Part shown: piece by piece, positions 4,766 through 6,138 of the stretch
Layout of the letters: each line of letters starts with the position of its first letter
How positions within the stretch are numbered: the first letter of the stretch is position 1
Source of the DNA: an uncultured Lachnospiraceae bacterium
GTDB lineage: Bacteria > Bacillota > Clostridia > Lachnospirales > Lachnospiraceae
Assembly: GCA_902782715.1 (NCBI GenBank)
Contig: CACZOG010000195.1
Coordinates: 1-6,138 of the forward strand
Length of the DNA: 6,138 bases
Reading direction: 5' to 3'
The notes under the pieces: generated by a model
The model's database searches: none
The model's input: the letters and a program-made list of their open reading frames with translations, nothing else
Told to the model about the DNA's origin: nothing
Position numbers and translations under genes: made by a program

Positions 4766-5446
4766 TTACAAACTTTTTACTATCTTTACGATGCGGCTTG
4801 TTCCCAGTCTGTCCGCACCGAGGCGAATGAAAGTCTCGGCATCCGCAAGCGATGAGATTCCGCCTGCTGCCTTGATCTTAACCGGAGCCTTGATGTATTT
4901 GGCAAAAAGAGCCACATCTTCCTTCGTTGCTCCGCCCTTTGAAAAACCGGTCGATGTCTTAATGTAATCTGCGCCCGACTCGTTGACGATCTCGCACATT
5001 TTGATCTTCTCTTCGTCTGTTAAAAGACATGTCTCGATAATGACTTTTAACACTTTGTCGCCGCATACGGTTTTAACCGATTTGATGTCTTTTAAAATAT
5101 CGTAGTATCTTTTATCCTTGAGTGCGCCCACATGGATCACCATGTCGATCTCGTCGGCGCCGTTCATTATCGCTTCCTCTGCCTCAAAGCATTTAGCGGC
5201 TGTTGTTGCATAACCGTTCGGGAAGCCGATGACCGTGCATACTTTAACGGGAGGAAGCTTCTGTTCGTTTGCTTCCACTTTAATGTATTCGGCAGCTCTT
5301 TTAACATATGCTGCGGGAATGCATACGGATGCAGTCTGATATTTTATCGCATCTTCACATATAGCTTTGATCTCGTCCCATGTCGAATCGACACTTAAAA
5401 GAGTGTGGTCAACTCTGGCGAGAATATCTTTGATTTCCATTTCCAT
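4766..5446 (-). CDS. deoC: Deoxyribose-phosphate aldolase
   Basis: This 226-residue class I aldolase has the usual length of the short bacterial form. It cleaves 2-deoxy-D-ribose 5-phosphate to glyceraldehyde 3-phosphate and acetaldehyde in deoxynucleoside catabolism, in the cytoplasm. Visible motifs are VDHTLL (12-17), VIGFPNG (72-78), EIDMVIHVGALK (99-110, with catalytic Asp101), KVIIETCLL (134-142), YIKTSTGF (161-168, Schiff-base Lys163) and IKAAGGI (191-197, Lys192 of the proton relay). All catalytic residues are present. The ATG at 5446 has GGAGGA seven bases upstream; the second Met (residue 3) is less well spaced. It follows lysA by 32 bases and precedes the DUF368 gene by 16. No deoxynucleoside phosphorylase, deoR or cdd gene is visible, so it is separated from the usual deo partners within this window. 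Confidence 0.96.
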   Translation of the reverse strand: MEMEIKDILARVDHTLLSVDSTWDEIKAICEDAIKYQTASVCIPAAYVKRAAEYIKVEANEQKLPPVKVCTVIGFPNGYATTAAKCFEAEEAIMNGADEIDMVIHVGALKDKRYYDILKDIKSVKTVCGDKVLKVIIETCLLTDEEKIKMCEIVNESGADYIKTSTGFSKGGATKEDVALFAKYIKAPVKIKAAGGISSLADAETFIRLGADRLGTSRIVKIVKSL

Positions 5447-5453
5447 AATAAAA

Positions 5454-5459
5454 TCCTCC
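5454..5459 (-). promoter_or_regulatory. Ribosome binding site of deoC
   Basis: GGAGGA on the minus strand, seven bases before the ATG at 5446. It selects this ATG over the Met two codons downstream. Confidence 0.85.
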
Positions 5460-5478
5460 GGGTTTGTCCCGTAATTTC

Positions 5479-6138
5479 CTACTCAGTGAAAAGAGCAAAC
5501 AGATCATCATATGTCTCGCGACGTCTGATAAGTTTGTCCTTACCGTCCTTTGTAATTAAAACTTCTGCGGCACGGGGACGTGTGTTGTAGCTTGAGCTCA
5601 TTGAGTAGCCGTAAGCACCTGCATCGAGAACGCATACAAGATCGCCTGTTTCGATGTGTGCCACAGGTCTTTCCTTACAGAGAAGGTCACCCGATTCACA
5701 GATGTTACCCGTTACGCTTACTTCTTCAAGTACGTCTCTGCTTACTGCCTTGCCGTCATGAAGCACTTCGATCTCATGATATGAATCGTAAAGTGTGGGA
5801 CGTGCAAGAACGTTCATTCCGATATCTGTTCCGGCATACCTCCTGCCTGCGTTCTGCTTTGTAGCATGAACTCTTCCTAAGATAACGCCGCCTTCCGCAA
5901 CGCAGTATCTTCCGGGTTCGCTCTTAAAGAGAGGAAGATTGTCTTTGTGCTTCTCGGCATACGCATCAAGGAGTGCGGTAAATCTCTCTGTGAATGAAGC
6001 CATATCAAACTTGGCTTCATCATCTAATTTGTGATAAGGAATACCGTATCCGCCGCCGAAATCGATGTACTCAAGCGAGTCAAACTTCTCTGCGATTCTA
6101 AGGAAGTTTTCAACTGCCTGAAGGAAGGGTTCGGGATC
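5479..6138 (-). CDS. lysA: Diaminopimelate decarboxylase (LysA), C-terminal part, cut by window edge
   Basis: The reading frame is open to the window edge, so the ATG at 6003 is an internal Met, not the start. The visible 219 residues begin DPEPFLQAV and contain, in visible numbering, YIDFGGGYGIPY (24-35, PLP phosphate-binding glycines), SEPGRYCVAEGG (72-83), NVLARPTLYDSYHEI (104-118), TGNICESGD (142-150, with the active-site Cys of the C-E-S-x-D motif) and AGAYGYSMSSSYNTRPRAAEVL (173-194). This is the C-terminal half of a fold-type III PLP enzyme that decarboxylates meso-diaminopimelate to L-lysine, the last step of lysine synthesis. The C-E-S-x-D and Y-x-x-x-Y-N patterns favour diaminopimelate over ornithine or arginine decarboxylase. 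The N-terminal barrel with the PLP lysine is outside the window. It is the most upstream gene seen in a run that continues with deoC after 32 bases; the operon promoter is not visible. Confidence 0.94.
   Translation of the reverse strand, partial: DPEPFLQAVENFLRIAEKFDSLEYIDFGGGYGIPYHKLDDEAKFDMASFTERFTALLDAYAEKHKDNLPLFKSEPGRYCVAEGGVILGRVHATKQNAGRRYAGTDIGMNVLARPTLYDSYHEIEVLHDGKAVSRDVLEEVSVTGNICESGDLLCKERPVAHIETGDLVCVLDAGAYGYSMSSSYNTRPRAAEVLITKDGKDKLIRRRETYDDLFALFTE

Noticed and set aside
5479..6003. A separate 174-residue gene starting at the ATG at 6003
   Set aside because: The frame is open upstream to the window edge and encodes the conserved DFGGGYG motif of LysA before that Met, so 6003 is internal to lysA.
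1..6138. CRISPR array, tRNA or rRNA genes, insertion sequences, phage or defence genes
   Set aside because: I saw no regularly spaced repeats, no cloverleaf-like or rRNA sequence, no transposase or integrase, and every long reading frame is explained by a housekeeping or envelope gene.

Overview
The window looks like ordinary core chromosome of a Gram-positive Clostridia bacterium, most likely a member of Lachnospiraceae. This rests on the protein families (a DUF6145-type small protein, a SleB-type hydrolase with two SH3 repeats, type III pantothenate kinase), Bacillota-style ribosome binding sites and promoters, and short double-hairpin repeats of a kind I associate with this group. The genus cannot be named from the sequence alone. 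All seven genes lie on the minus strand, so transcription runs from high to low coordinates. The first gene (lysA, at the right edge) and the last (coaX, at the left edge) are cut by the window.

Right part, 6138 to 3072: a tight cluster lysA (C-terminal 219 residues) - deoC - DUF368 membrane protein - PHP-domain phosphoesterase. Gaps are 32, 16 and 22 bases, with no visible internal promoter or terminator, so it reads as one operon. It joins the last step of lysine synthesis from diaminopimelate, deoxyribose-phosphate salvage, a probable undecaprenyl-phosphate translocase and a PHP hydrolase of unknown substrate.

Middle, 3071 to 1800: a secreted cell-wall hydrolase (signal peptide, acidic linker, two SH3b repeats, Hydrolase_2 domain) with its own near-consensus sigma-A promoter (TTGACA, 17-base spacer, TATTAT). 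It has no clear Shine-Dalgarno and its start codon is uncertain.

Left part, 1799 to 1: argF (ornithine carbamoyltransferase), a DUF6145-like protein 2 bases downstream, and the first 46 codons of coaX. A strong ARG-box match sits next to a perfect TATAAT upstream of argF, which predicts arginine/ArgR repression. Two copies of one hairpin repeat occur in the same orientation, each just after a stop codon: one between the hydrolase and argF, the other between the DUF6145 gene and coaX. The second copy carries an extra block of about 54 bases, and its edge appears to supply the ribosome binding site of coaX.

I see no CRISPR array, transposase, phage gene, tRNA or rRNA, and no plausible new defence or biosynthetic system. 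The repeats, the argF control region and the hydrolase leader deserve the closest look. No gene-free stretch exceeds 300 bases.
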